64,000 nucleotides of DNA from Leptasterias polaris (GCA_037783415.1 JAZGTN010000046.1:5276501-5340500), one strand, 5' to 3'; positions 30,901 to 37,485 are shown, counted from the stretch's first letter. The notes: a model not told the origin generated them from the sequence alone. A program made the numbers and translations.

Positions 30901-32924
30901 ACAGACAATTTTTGTGAGTACAATTAAATGTCTGATGTTGTATCTTTGACATATTGAAAATCCAGTAGGTGATTTTCTAGCTATTTTGTGAGGCATTTTG
31001 TTTTGGGGGGCATTTTTTGTGGCATGGTGTTCGGAAAATCATAGCAATTGCCGCATGTGGCGGATTTTAAAATGGTGTCTTGAGGCAATAGTATAACCAA
31101 AGATGTCAAAACTTCGAAAAAATGGAGTACACGCCCCAGTTACTGGGTCTCTAAGGCATGATACTGACACTTGACAGGGATCTCAGATATCGTCAAGTTC
31201 TTTGACCACTCTTATCAATTTCAATTGTGAAATAATTTTTGTGAATTATTCTTATATTCGTTTTCTGATGCACACACTACAGTAAGCACGCAAAATCGCA
31301 CACACCGTCAACCAGATTCATGATGAAACCATGGGATGGGATGGGTCGGGTTGCACTAAAAGCCGACAACTGCCAAGGCCTGATGACAACTGCCGACAAC
31401 AAATTTTAAATGCACTTTACAACAATGTTTGAACAAAAATAAACCATAAAATATGTGTTTAAGAGCCATGTATCCAAATCACCTTCAATCTGTTGAAAAA
31501 GAATTGTTTTTAATTGTAAAAAAGGTAATTTTTACCACGAATTAGTATTAGTAACGACAAGTACTGTCCGCCTTGTTGCTTTTGGATAGTACATAGAAGA
31601 TACCATTATACTACAGGGGGTGCTGAAAACGGCAAGTTAAGTTGTCTTTATTTTAACGGTATCATTTGAAAAACTAACATGGTACTAGAGTAGTAAAATG
31701 ACAGCCAGTAAATATTTCTATGTCTTAAATAAGGAAAGGACAAAATAAAGAAAGAACGAAAAAAGCAGTAAAAAAAAAAGAGAGAACCCCCCAAAAAAAC
31801 CTTAGAACTTACTCTTTGCATAATGGTATCGTCCAAGTGCGTTCCAGATGCATCATGGCGGACACTTCTTTTTGTTACTAAATCGTGGTAATAAAACCTT
31901 TTTTTACAGTCAAAAACAAAACTTTTTCAACAGATTGAAGGTGATTTGGATACATGACTCTTACACATATATATTTAGCGGTTTATTTTTGTTTGAACAT
32001 TGTTTGAAAGTGCATTTAAAATTTGTTGTCAGCAGTTGTTGTCAGTTGTTGGCTTTTAGTGTGACTGGCATCCCACAGTCTACTGACACGCCCCACTACA
32101 CAGGGCTTTCCCATACAATGGGCAACACACACATTAGCCCTGGGCCATCCAACCACAGTTCTCCTTTCAGAAGAACCAATTAGAGCAGTGACTGACTCTA
32201 CACTGAAACCTCTGAACCCCTATAAATGGACCAACATGCATTACATTCTTCAGTCTCCTGACAATGACTAGAGCAAGCTAGTTGAAATGTTGAGACCTAG
32301 TATCTATTAAGAACTCACTCCGCGGCAGTCCCCTCGATCCACAAAGTGAAAGTAGTAGTCCCGGCCGATTTCCTACCACCCGCCCAGGGACTAAGGGAGG
32401 TAGTATAGTTAATATTATAAATTAAAAAAATAGAATTAGCTGTTGGAGTGTTGCAAACTGCTTACCAACCAAAAGGACTTGTGGTATAAAGGCAAAAAAT
32501 AAGTTGGTGGCCTGACGTTTCGACCCTAGCAGAGTCTTTCTCCAGAGTCTTATATTATAAATTATAATCAGGACAGTTCTTTTCAGAACTGAGAAGTCTC
32601 CCGAATTCCGAATAATCTACTCCGCGGCAGTAGAATTAAAAGCAAGACAAGTTCCCAAAGAACAAATCTACCTAGCAAGTAGATATACACATGGTGTTAC
32701 CGCAAACCAAATTTTTATATGGATGGGACAGATCACAAAAACATGACGTTTGTTATTCCATATCGTAAATGGTAAAGGTGAAACACCCAACAAAGCCAAC
32801 AATCTTATAAATTTCCACTTCAATGACCGCTCATTTTACTTGAAAAATAATATATGAAAACGGAATTACAACTTACGGCTTGAATGGTCAAATCTACAGC
32901 TACTTTGAGTGCTTTGTGAGGCAT
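12786..32924 (-). CDS. SPATA6: Spermatogenesis-associated protein 6, 12 coding exons, 513 aa
   Basis: In mammals SPATA6 is needed to build the sperm connecting piece (head-tail coupling); a role in sperm or cilia here is inferred. Twelve minus-strand exons sum to 1542 nt (513 codons plus TAG); human SPATA6 is about 488 aa. All eleven junctions close in phase. The N-terminal SPATA6 domain is encoded by exons 1-4: VTCPGTVL (17-24), DVYISIHFLG, LVELIQL and a KLEFS motif. The middle is Ser/Arg/Pro-rich, with SRSRSP-type motifs in exons 6, 9 and 10, and DRPPFIL in exon 5. Exon 10 carries SPSPVL...SLRDRF. The C-terminal signature is DNGNYWSTR (475-483) then GKSHREVFDDTMGKIYKRLY (489-508). Introns hold many mobile-element fossils. 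The invertebrate gene may be equally related to vertebrate SPATA6 and SPATA6L. Confidence 0.93.
13866..14213. mobile_element. TTAA MITE family 1, complete, SPATA6 intron 11
   Basis: Flanking TTAA at 13862-13865 and 14214-14217. Contains TTTCACAGGTTTGTTATTTC and TGGTCTTTGACAATTACCA. Confidence 0.7.
14523..14652. repeat. TTAA MITE family 1 fragment
   Basis: CAACAGCTCTCCAGTGCTC then CAAGCAAGTTTTTATG and a right terminus ACCAAAAGTACATCCTGCCTT. Confidence 0.6.
14901..15060 (+). pseudogene. THAP zinc-finger remnant, frameshifted
   Basis: ATG at 14901 opens MVKRCSYPNCKSDSRY, the Cys-X4-Cys start of a THAP domain, followed by NREKCIRWVSAC. The next conserved stretch (CGGPNTRLAVYER) is in another frame, and the usual Phe-x-Phe-Pro segment is missing. 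It lies in SPATA6 intron 11, antisense to that gene. It may be part of a P-element-like transposon or a duplicated THAP gene. Confidence 0.5.
15183..15304 (-). CDS. SPATA6: SPATA6 coding exon 11
   Basis: Residues 429-468 plus two bases; acceptor TTTTTACAG, donor GAG|GTACTT. Acidic and Ser-rich, ending RESLRRSLLESDR, the counterpart of the ELKRSLL block. Confidence 0.9.
15411..15899 (+). repeat. ~47-bp pyrimidine-rich minisatellite in SPATA6 intron 10
   Basis: About ten degenerate units of the type CTCTCTGTCCTCCACTACCC followed by AACAATCTTTCTCCATGC. It occupies about three quarters of the 655-bp intron between exons 10 and 11; on the SPATA6 sense strand it is purine-rich. Confidence 0.85.
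15960..16128 (-). CDS. SPATA6: SPATA6 coding exon 10
   Basis: Residues 372-428; acceptor GTGGCAG, donor TTG|GTAAGA. Carries SPRLRSRSPSPVLARRSLR then a DRFEES block, matching the SPSPVLxRxSLRxRF motif of SPATA6, followed by a basic helix (VIHRRVRKALEYNL). Confidence 0.93.
16384..16765 (+). mobile_element. tRNA-headed SINE in SPATA6 intron 9
   Basis: GGCGTGTCGTGGCCAAG head, the same body as the copy at 5099-5480 (CAACGTGCCCCTGGTG), and an A-rich tail. Antisense to SPATA6. Confidence 0.82.
16852..17310. mobile_element. Two inverted copies of a TTTCACAAAG MITE, one interrupted
   Basis: Copy 1 (16852-17161) and copy 2 (17162-17310) are inverted relative to each other. Both have CTCGATTTCACAAAG ends and CTTAAGAT motifs. 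Copy 1 is split by a 173-bp MITE; copy 2 supplies the uninterrupted version. Confidence 0.8.
16902..17074. mobile_element. 173-bp MITE inserted in another MITE
   Basis: TAGACCTTATGCAT...ATGCATAAGGTCTA ends; the interior has GACGTCACCAAGCCGCCATC and ATGACGTCAT. The same element, same length, is at 52820-52992. TA flanks suggest a TA target. Confidence 0.88.
17414..17489 (-). CDS. SPATA6: SPATA6 coding exon 9
   Basis: Residues 347-371 plus two bases; acceptor ATCCCAG, donor AAG|GTAATG. Encodes SPRLSRSRSPSPRA. It was found because a phase-1 to phase-2 exon was needed between exons 8 and 10, and it supplies exactly that. Confidence 0.87.
17691..17840 (-). repeat. Single-unit copy of the element whose core forms the 59.7-61.6 kb satellite
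   Basis: The plus strand reads GAATTACATTCAACATAATA, then TTTCCATAATCAGGGAG, then a diverged 52-bp unit (TTCATCAGAACATG...GGTTTATTTTCAGGGA), then GGGAGAGTTGGCAGC. These are the reverse-complement flanks and unit of the big array. SPATA6 intron 8. Confidence 0.85.
18617..19426. mobile_element. Mutator-like non-autonomous element with 9-bp target duplication
   Basis: Terminal inverted repeats of ~64 bp start GGGTTGTTCTAAAACCCCCT and run into CGACCCC/CACGACCC units. The exact 9-bp direct repeat CCTAATACC flanks it (18608-18616 and 19427-19435). An internal hairpin at 18701-18802 pairs TGTACACCAAAATTGCCACA with its complement and carries two ATTGGCTGAGATC-type arms. Long TIRs with a 9-bp duplication fit the Mutator superfamily. 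SPATA6 intron 8. Confidence 0.82.
19510..19685 (+). repeat. Short direct repeats of GGACACCC units
   Basis: Five occurrences of TTGGACACcC-type units, two followed by TTTTTAAATTTCCA, just downstream (minus sense) of SPATA6 exon 8. Confidence 0.6.
19792..19870 (-). CDS. SPATA6: SPATA6 coding exon 8
   Basis: Residues 321-346 plus one base; acceptor TTGACAG, donor AAG|GTACAA. Acidic segment starting DSDTLVDEAEMWLNRAAHS. It resembles the DxGEYW-type block but sits upstream of the true C-terminal copy in exon 12. Confidence 0.86.
20571..20730 (+). repeat. Dispersed repeat also present at 46780-46915
   Basis: Both loci share AGAGTGACCTTGTA and GGCAGGCAAGATAC within a similar frame of sequence. 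The first 30 bp (GTGGGAGGAAAACCCC) also match the SINE at 58159-58426. Confidence 0.5.
20985..21235. repeat. TGCTTAAGCA-type MITE, long subtype
   Basis: Shares AAGCTAACCTTCTGGTGCTT and GCCTAATTTTCTTG with the copy at 41441-41721. The rest of SPATA6 intron 7 (21236-22240) shows no gene. Confidence 0.6.
22241..22362 (-). CDS. SPATA6: SPATA6 coding exon 7
   Basis: Residues 280-320; acceptor TGTTCAG, donor AAG|GTTTGT. The frame imposed by exon 6 gives a basic, aromatic segment with two Cys (NDCRICRIFKRYYGRSYWGH). A second open frame in the same exon is excluded by phase on both sides. Confidence 0.82.
22392..22746. mobile_element. TTAA MITE family 1, complete, SPATA6 intron 6
   Basis: It lies upstream of exon 7 in the intron, with TTAA at 22388-22391 and 22747-22750. 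Contains AAATTTTCACAGGTTTGTT. Confidence 0.75.
23249..23418. repeat. TGCTTAAGCA MITE copy
   Basis: Ends CAATTTCATCAGGCTAAGCA and TGTAAGCAGCTTATGAAATTG; internal ACCAGTCACGGATGGTACAT. About 100 bp from SPATA6 exon 6. Confidence 0.75.
23515..23665 (-). CDS. SPATA6: SPATA6 coding exon 6
   Basis: Residues 230-279 plus one base; acceptor TTTCAG, donor GTAAAT. A Ser/Pro/Arg-rich disordered segment containing LSLSRSRSPKRK. Confidence 0.87.
23751..23970 (+). repeat. Degenerate tRNA-headed SINE
   Basis: GTCGTGGTCGATCGGTGTAG head, ACTCATGACACTTGTGTC and TCACCCAGGAGTAGATGTG body. Adjacent to the piggyBac-like element. Confidence 0.6.
23999..24877 (-). mobile_element. piggyBac-like element with TTAA duplication
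   Basis: TTAA at 23995-23998 and 24878-24881; inverted ends CCCTTAGGAATCAGGCCTG and CAGGGCTGATTCCTAAGGG. 879 bp long, with a short minus-strand frame resembling the acidic N-terminus of piggyBac transposases; no catalytic DDD domain, so non-autonomous. SPATA6 intron 5. Confidence 0.88.
24374..24568 (-). pseudogene. piggyBac transposase N-terminal remnant
   Basis: 64 codons from ATG 24568: a basic MPKKKPERLANP start, then a run rich in Asp/Glu/Ser (DLDSDEEDMLNER) ending in a stop. The pattern resembles the disordered acidic leader of piggyBac transposases; the catalytic core is absent. Confidence 0.45.
25152..25190 (-). repeat. Penelope-like tail fragment
   Basis: The minus strand reads TCACCGGTTCTTTTCAGAAC followed by CACCACAACTC, similar to the tail at 45683-45710. 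About 25 bp beyond the SPATA6 exon 5 donor. Confidence 0.4.
25213..25330 (-). CDS. SPATA6: SPATA6 coding exon 5
   Basis: Residues 190-229; acceptor CATTTTCAG. Arg/Ser-rich, ending with DRPPFILKR, the counterpart of the KPPFVI motif. The donor is read as AGA|GTACGT, somewhat off consensus but the only one giving phase 0 into exon 6. Confidence 0.85.
25440..25640. repeat. ~220-bp dispersed repeat, copy 1 of 3
   Basis: GACTGGCCAGCAGGACCAGT at one end and CTAGCGGACCACTGTTAAGG at the other. Copies at 30155-30385 and 49813-50035 are in the opposite orientation. Confidence 0.7.
25664..25770. repeat. (TTTA)n tract with retroelement-like tail
   Basis: A pure TTTA tract at 25664-25690 runs into AACCAGGGTAGCCCCATCAG and CTCCCTGGGAGCCCTGG, typical of a retroposed 3' end; class not resolved. 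Confidence 0.45.
26123..27311. mobile_element. 1.19-kb CAGTG-ended element (hAT-like) in SPATA6 intron 4
   Basis: CAGTGTTCTCCACA at the left is matched by TGTGGAGAACACTG at the right. Inside each end are GCCGCCCT(C/G)CCAAA motifs (three direct copies at 26166-26235, one near 27272). CAGTG termini suggest hAT, but a clean 8-bp duplication is not visible. No transposase seen. Confidence 0.7.
27205..27274 (+). promoter_or_regulatory. Tandem CRE-like sites inside the 1.19-kb element
   Basis: Three ~33-bp units, two with GATGACGTCAT and one with GATTACGTCAT, separated by CGGGCGCCATTTT. TGACGTCA is the CREB/ATF palindrome. Function unknown. Confidence 0.5.
27312..28086. other. SPATA6 intron 4 sequence, no gene seen
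   Basis: AT-rich; short frames on both strands near 27416-27771 have no splice or motif support. Confidence 0.5.
28087..28244 (-). CDS. SPATA6: SPATA6 coding exon 4
   Basis: Residues 138-189 plus two bases; acceptor CCTCAG, donor GTAGTG. Begins GISPKLEFS, the end of the conserved N-terminal domain, then becomes Ser- and Arg-rich. Confidence 0.9.
29003..29165 (-). repeat. Repeat with embedded tRNA-like domain, copy 2
   Basis: Minus strand: leader GGCTTCTGAATGACACCCCC, tRNA-like head GCTAGATAGCTCAGTTG, B-box GGTTCAAATCCCGC, then TTTTTCTTTGTTCAACCC. SPATA6 intron 3. Confidence 0.7.
29196..29285. repeat. TGCTTAAGCA MITE fragment
   Basis: GGCTGGTAACCTGTTTCTGC and a TTTTATGAAATTGAGCCC terminus. 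Confidence 0.55.
29575..29799 (-). CDS. SPATA6: SPATA6 coding exon 3
   Basis: Residues 63-137, 75 codons, phase 0 to 0; acceptor CCTGCAG, donor GTAAGT. Encodes the LVELIQL, FYEDAKDFLYP and EVLMQR blocks. A nearer GT (after ATGCAGAG) was set aside because only the GTAAGT donor keeps the frame into exon 4. Confidence 0.92.
30155..30385. repeat. ~220-bp dispersed repeat, copy 2 of 3
   Basis: TCAACAGTGGTCCGCTGGCC start and GACAAGCTAACTGGTCGTGC near its end, inverted relative to 25440-25640. Confidence 0.7.
30548..30685 (-). CDS. SPATA6: SPATA6 coding exon 2
   Basis: Residues 17-62, 46 codons, phase 0 to 0; acceptor ACAACAG, donor GTCAGG. Contains the VTCPGTVL motif and the Asp-Val-Tyr-Ile-Ser strand of the SPATA6 N-terminal domain. 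Its acceptor lies 25 bp from a Penelope-like fragment. Confidence 0.92.
30711..30765 (-). mobile_element. 55-bp Penelope-like/hammerhead-like motif with 11-bp flanking repeat
   Basis: The minus strand contains GACTCTGCTAGGGTCGAAAC, which can fold as a GACTC/GGGTC stem followed by GAAAC. It is flanked by exact TAAAATGAGTG repeats (30700-30710, 30766-30776). The same core is at 32499-32542 and 39539-39582. Its edge is 25 bp from the acceptor of SPATA6 exon 2. Confidence 0.6.
31354..32061. mobile_element. Long-TIR element in SPATA6 intron 1
   Basis: Arms of ~135 bp: CACTAAAAGCCGACAACTG at the left, CAGTTGTTGGCTTTTAGTG at the right, with matching AATCACCTTCAATCTGTTG / CAACAGATTGAAGGTGATT further in. 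No transposase. A one-armed relative is at 3824-4305. Confidence 0.8.
32250..32712 (+). repeat. Penelope-like fragment(s), SPATA6 intron 1
   Basis: CTGACAATGACTAGAGCAAG with CTAGTTGAAATGTTGAG resembles a decayed hammerhead core; ACATGGTGTTACCGCAAACC at 32691-32710 matches the fragment at 45726-45745. A second copy of the GACGTTTCGACCCTAGCAGA motif lies within at 32499-32542. Confidence 0.5.
32877..32924 (-). CDS. SPATA6: SPATA6 coding exon 1
   Basis: ATG at 32924; encodes MPHKALKVAVDLTIQA (residues 1-16), phase 0, donor GTAAGT. Start chosen because it gives the Met-Pro...Lys-Ala-Leu opening typical of SPATA6 and joins exon 2 in frame. Confidence 0.87.
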
Positions 32925-33476
32925 ATTTGCCAGCGATCACGTTGTATTTTGTTAATAAAACGTCTCTGAATACTGAAATCCAGCCAGGATTCCACAGAAA
33001 TGGTCACCCTGGAGAAAACAACGCGTTCGAAGGTCAATAGGTTAACTGTTGAATATGTAATAGGCTTTCAATTATGTGGCCAATCAGTGTTGGGGAATAA
33101 AATGAATATTCAATATAAACAAGACAACGTGTTTGCGTGGCGCTGAATAGCGCCCTCATTTTCTAGCTGGAAATTGTGACATTACCACCACACACACTGC
33201 ACAAAAAACCACACGAGCCTGAACTCCAAATCTGGATGGGAAGTTAGTTCTACCGGTGTAATCTGGGTGAGTATTCTCATATTATTTTAATACATCAAAC
33301 TGTTAAAATGCACATGGGATTCCTGCACGTGTAAACGGCATAAAGGGAAATAGGCCTAGTTTAAAACAAAAAAATCACATTTTCTCTTGAAACTCGTCAT
33401 ACATTTACTCGGTCTCAAGCGGAAAATGCTGTGCACTGTCACTGTGCTAAATGCAGGATGCTGATAGATGCTGCCT
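32925..33476. other. SPATA6 5' region, no further exon recognised
   Basis: Likely 5' UTR and promoter by position. A CCAAT-type box (GGCCAATCAG near 33080) is visible, but no TATA box or start site can be assigned. Confidence 0.35.
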
Positions 33477-33478
33477 GT

Positions 33479-34452
33479 GGTAACCTAGCCCACCTTGTTG
33501 GGCTGTGTAATAAAAGAGAGCCATAACAGCCCAACAAGGGGTAACCGGTCACTTCGGCACCTTGCAAACTCGGCACCAACAAACTCGGCACCTGGCAAAC
33601 TCGGCACCCACAAACTCGGCACATGCACAAAATATACAAATTGGGCACCCAGCCGATTTACCGACCTGCGTAGTACAGTAGCGTCCACAGTAGCAAACAT
33701 GGACAATTTCTACCTCCATGATGATGTGAAATAATAGTTCAGTTATGAATAAAATGAATTCGTTGTTAATTTAAAAGTTGACTAAATGGAGAAATAAAAT
33801 AAAAAATTAATAAATCATAAACAAGTACATTTAAATAAATAAACAAAAAATTAATAAAGTTGTTTTTAACTTTTAGACTGTTTAACAAAACGAATCACGT
33901 TTCTAAACAATGTTTTCTACACCCAGAAAATAAATGATTTTGAAATGTCCACATTCCCTCCTATTAGTACTAGTCAATAGGTTAGCGTGTCAAAAGGAAG
34001 TTATCAGGGGATGATTATTTGACTAAATTTAATGTAAATCACCAGTAGGCCTTCTCCGTGTTGCATAGTCATGTTCTGTTAGTCGGTCGTCACGGACACA
34101 GACAAAGGACCATGCACTTAGCGCTCGCAACTGCCCCCTCAACTGCCCCCTCCGCGATACAACCCTCGAATGATTTACCCTACCCTCTTTTCATGAGACA
34201 TGATCCAACTTGCACATAAATCGAAATATAGAGAAAGAATCGAAACATCACTCCTTTTTATTGTAATGTACAATGTATACCAAGTACATGTACTTTAACA
34301 ACTTGGGCCTTCCAGCGTTAAAGAACAGGTAGTGAAAATCAGCCGGTGCCGAGTTTGCATTCTTGGAGCCGAGTGGGTGCCGAGATTGTTTGTTGCCGAG
34401 TTTGCAAGGTGCTGAAGTGTACGGAATACCAACAAGGTGGGCCAGTGGTAAC
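33479..34452. repeat. ~975-bp foldback with CTCGGCACC arms
   Basis: Left arm GCCCACCTTGTTGGGCTG then CACTTCGGCACCTTGCAAAC and repeated AAACTCGGCACC. The right arm is the inverse (GCCGAGTTTGCAAGGTGC, CAACAAGGTGGGCC). The centre is AT-rich with no coding frame. Confidence 0.75.
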
Positions 34453-34589
34453 CGCACAATGTACACGTGTACATCTCTGTACAGTATACAGTACACTACC
34501 ATGACTACACCATAGTAGTACTACTACTAGAGTAGTTTAGTCTGTACTATTGCTGGTACCTACAGTGATACTTTAGTACTAGTCACTGC

Positions 34590-34660
34590 TAATGCAAGAC
34601 ACTTGTTATGGCCTGTCCTTTGGATGAGACGTAAAGATGTGGGTCCCGTGTGTTGTTATA
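34590..34660 (+). repeat. SINE body fragment
   Basis: TATGGCCTGTCCTTTGGATG and GTGGGTCCCGTGTGTTG match the body of the SINE at 6784-7217. Confidence 0.6.
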
Positions 34661-34763
34661 AAAACTACCATGAATGTAAACTAAAAGTAGGGATAACTTG
34701 CCATCCAAAAAGGAATTTCTTTTATAAAATGTTGGCCTACAGGGATCTAACCCATGATGTTAC

Positions 34764-34907
34764 CATACCACAAAGCAGCACGATGTAATCTCGGGAGTTT
34801 TGTAGAGTCTGTTGCCCACATCAGAGCATTGCTCCTCAATGGTTGAGGTCATGTTGCATTCAGCAGGCACTTCAACAGTCAAGTTTAATTCGGGGCATGT
34901 GAAATGC
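34764..34907 (-). CDS. Unidentified coding-like exon B (minus strand)
   Basis: A good acceptor (CCCTCCTACAG) is followed by 47 codons open in only one frame, beginning HFTCPELNLTVEVPAECN and continuing Cys- and Thr-rich, then a donor ATG|GTAACA. Composition looks protein-coding rather than repeat-derived. I do not recognise the family. Confidence 0.45.
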
Positions 34908-35172
34908 CTGTAGGAGGGTCAGGGTTGGTAAAAATGGGGGAAAGCACACACTAAAAAACCCACATAAGTTCAGTGTTCTGTGATCACATTACATGTGGTG
35001 GTCGGAATCTCATTCCAATCACGATTATATAGATGGACAGAGCTTTCTGTTTTCATGTATCTTGGATATGCCCTACATGTATGATGCTACACATGATCTA
35101 AAGTAGACCTTAAAATGCGCGATGTCGTTTGAGAAGGGTGCTCTTGGCTAGAAGTAAAACACAGGTGGAGAC

Positions 35173-35404
35173 TGTGACATGCGGTCGAGGAGTGAGGCGT
35201 CGGAAGCTCCCACTGCCGCGATCAGCTTATGGATGGGAAGAACGGTCTCAATTTTTTTCAAATATGGTGCTGGCACTGATTTTTCTAAATTTACTGAAGT
35301 CAGCACTAAATTATTTAGAGTGCTGATTTCAGTCTTGTCACACAATGACTTTACACACACAACCAGCAATTGGCAGCGAACAACCTGTTCAATGTATGCC
35401 GATG
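35173..35404 (-). CDS. Unidentified coding-like exon A (minus strand)
   Basis: Open minus-strand reading with amphipathic helices (SAYIEQVVRCQLLVV, PAPYLKKIETVLPIHKLI, then GASDASLLDRM). Boundaries are tentative: the acceptor (CTACAG) has a weak pyrimidine tract and the donor (ACA|GTCTCC) is poor, but these ends are phase-compatible with exon B 266 bp downstream. Possibly HEAT/ARM-like; family not recognised. Confidence 0.35.
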
Positions 35405-35417
35405 CTGTAGCTCCGCT

Positions 35418-35515
35418 GGTACCCTGTACTATCCCAACTACAGTTGGGACGCCCCAACTGTAACACTCAAGTTGGGACCAGTCCCAACTATAGTTGGTGC
35501 GATTGTCAAGTTGGG
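35418..35515. repeat. Cluster of GTTGGG palindromes
   Basis: Successive TCCCAACTACAGTTGGGA, CCCCAACTG, CAAGTTGGGACCAGTCCC, AACTATAGTTGG and CAAGTTGGGG form several overlapping short inverted repeats in 98 bp, immediately upstream of candidate exon A. Confidence 0.65.
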
Positions 35516-35877
35516 GGGAACAGTGATACATGCATCAGGGTGAAAAGTCAACACTATTCTGTCACCTGTTAGATGTGCTTGAAGCTTTACTGTGACACTA
35601 TGTAAACAAAGAACCAGTGATCTACACATTTACTGCATAGAGCAAGGACATTATGGACCCCAACAAGGCCACAGGAGAAGGTGATGCCTCTCCAAACCCC
35701 TATTAATGTCACAGGTGATAACTCCAGGTGTGACAATGAACAAAGGGACTTGTGTGTTTTACAACTGATGGTGTTGTTAATTAATTTCGCTGAAATTGGC
35801 AGACCCTTTGGAAATGTTTTGCAAGCTGTTGTTGTTGAATAGACCATGGTGGAAGGATATATTTCTTCCTCCGTAGA
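35516..35877. other. No supported gene
   Basis: Open on the minus strand over 35587-35847 but without splice signals or recognisable motif. Confidence 0.35.
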
Positions 35878-36390
35878 TAGACCAAGTGGTGAGACTTTAA
35901 GACTTGAAAGGTTGTGGGTTCGAATCCAGCCAAGGTAACCGCTGATTTCACATTGACTTAAATTACAAATGAAGTATTGTCATCTAGTTACTGATTCAAA
36001 ATTTACCTCCATGGTGAGACTGCAAGGCTTGCATTACAAGGTTGTGGGTTCGAATCCGGCCATGCTAACTGCTGATTTCACATTGACTAAAATTACTATT
36101 GTCATCTAGTTAATGAATCAAAATTAACCTCCATAAATAGACCAAGTGGTGTCCACTGCAAGGCTTGAAAGAATGTGGGTTCAGATCCGGCCAAGGTAAC
36201 CACTTATTTCACATTGACTAAAATTACAAATTACAGATGAAGTATTGTCATGAGACTGCAAGGCTTGCAATTACAAGGTTGTGGGTTCGAATCCGACCAA
36301 GCTCACTGCTGATTTCACAACGACTAGAATTGAAAATGAAGTAGGCTTATTGTCGATCTACATGTAGTTACTGAATCTAAATTTATTGAA
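35878..36390 (+). repeat. Tandem array of four tRNA-B-box repeats
   Basis: Four ~105-130-bp units, each with GTGGGTTCGAATCC-type B-box (near 35911, 36041, 36172 and 36279), an upstream GACTGCAAGGCTTG and a downstream CTGATTTCACATTGACTAA. Upstream halves are only weakly tRNA-like. Confidence 0.8.
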
Positions 36391-37010
36391 TTGTGCAGTT
36401 GATAATCATGTTAACCACTGTTTGTATCGGAGAGACCAGACTATTGCCAGCTTTTAAATGTTTAGGCCCTATATCCCCCTGTGAGAGATTTGCCTTTTCC
36501 CTTGTTGGGAAGATCATCTAAACAGACAGACAAACAAACAGACCATAGTGCTGATAGTGATAAGGATCTAGACAGTGCGTGTTTGTCATGCCCTTGCTTA
36601 ACAGCACAGTGTGTGGATCTCACAAACTTAGCTCTTTTTTGATCATCCACATAAATTTAGTGTTTTTTTTCATTGCACTTTATGTAGTAAATAGCCAATA
36701 ACAGGACGTGATGAATATTTAAAGGAAGTACAGTAAACTTACTCAAAATTAAATCAAATTTTGGAGCCAAATTTGATCAATTACAGAGTTGATGGCAGTC
36801 TAGTCTATGCACGGCAAATTATTTCCCTTACAAATTGATGTACATATTGTAATGTGTACTAACAATAGATCCTTCAAAAACTGTAGACCCACATCAACTG
36901 AATTGAAATTAAAGGCTACATGGATGTAAAACATATAAATGAATGACTCAAATGTACTGCCGCTTCCTAGGTTGTGTCATAATCTTGGGTGTGATTCTTG
37001 GTTATACCAC
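36391..37010. other. No gene seen
   Basis: AT-rich; nothing recognised beyond short A-tracts. Confidence 0.5.
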
Positions 37011-37140
37011 AGTTTAAGGTTAACTGGCTTCTGTCTGGCACCTTAAGCAAAGATGTTGGCGAAATATGGAGACAGCAGGTTTAGTTGGTAGAGTGCAGGG
37101 ATGTTATTCTTGAGGTCGCAGGTTCACATTCCTCTCTAGT
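37011..37140 (+). repeat. Repeat with embedded tRNA-like domain, copy 3
   Basis: Leader GGCTTCTGTCTGGCACC, A-box-like TTTAGTTGGTAGAGTG and B-box-like GGTCGCAGGTTCACATTCC. Confidence 0.6.
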
Positions 37141-37485
37141 CATTTTTCTGTGTTCACCCAAATATTAAATTGATTTAACTTAGTCAGCTTCCCTTAAATG
37201 GTTTATAGTTGAAACACGTATTTATAATCAAAATATTTTTTACAATACAATAATGAGAGATGATAATAACGATACACAACAAAATATAATTTGAGGTCTA
37301 CATTAAAAAAACATGTACCCACTTAGTATGCAGGAATGCTTGCCTGGCTAATCCTGTTTACATACATGGAGATTAAATGGTTTACAAGTGAAGAAAGTAA
37401 GTCATGCGTTGTAAGCATGGAGGTAGAATTATGGTTAAAACCCACTCGCAGCAATATTGCTCGATAATACCTAAAGACCAATTTC

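Noticed and set aside
33640..33735. Short minus-strand ATG frame (MEVEIVHVCYCGRYCTTQ)
   Set aside because: It abuts the foldback arm and has no convincing donor or downstream exon; could be a chance frame.
35179..35463. Plus-strand 94-codon ORF
   Set aside because: Antisense to candidate exon A; composition looks like a shadow and it runs into the palindrome cluster.
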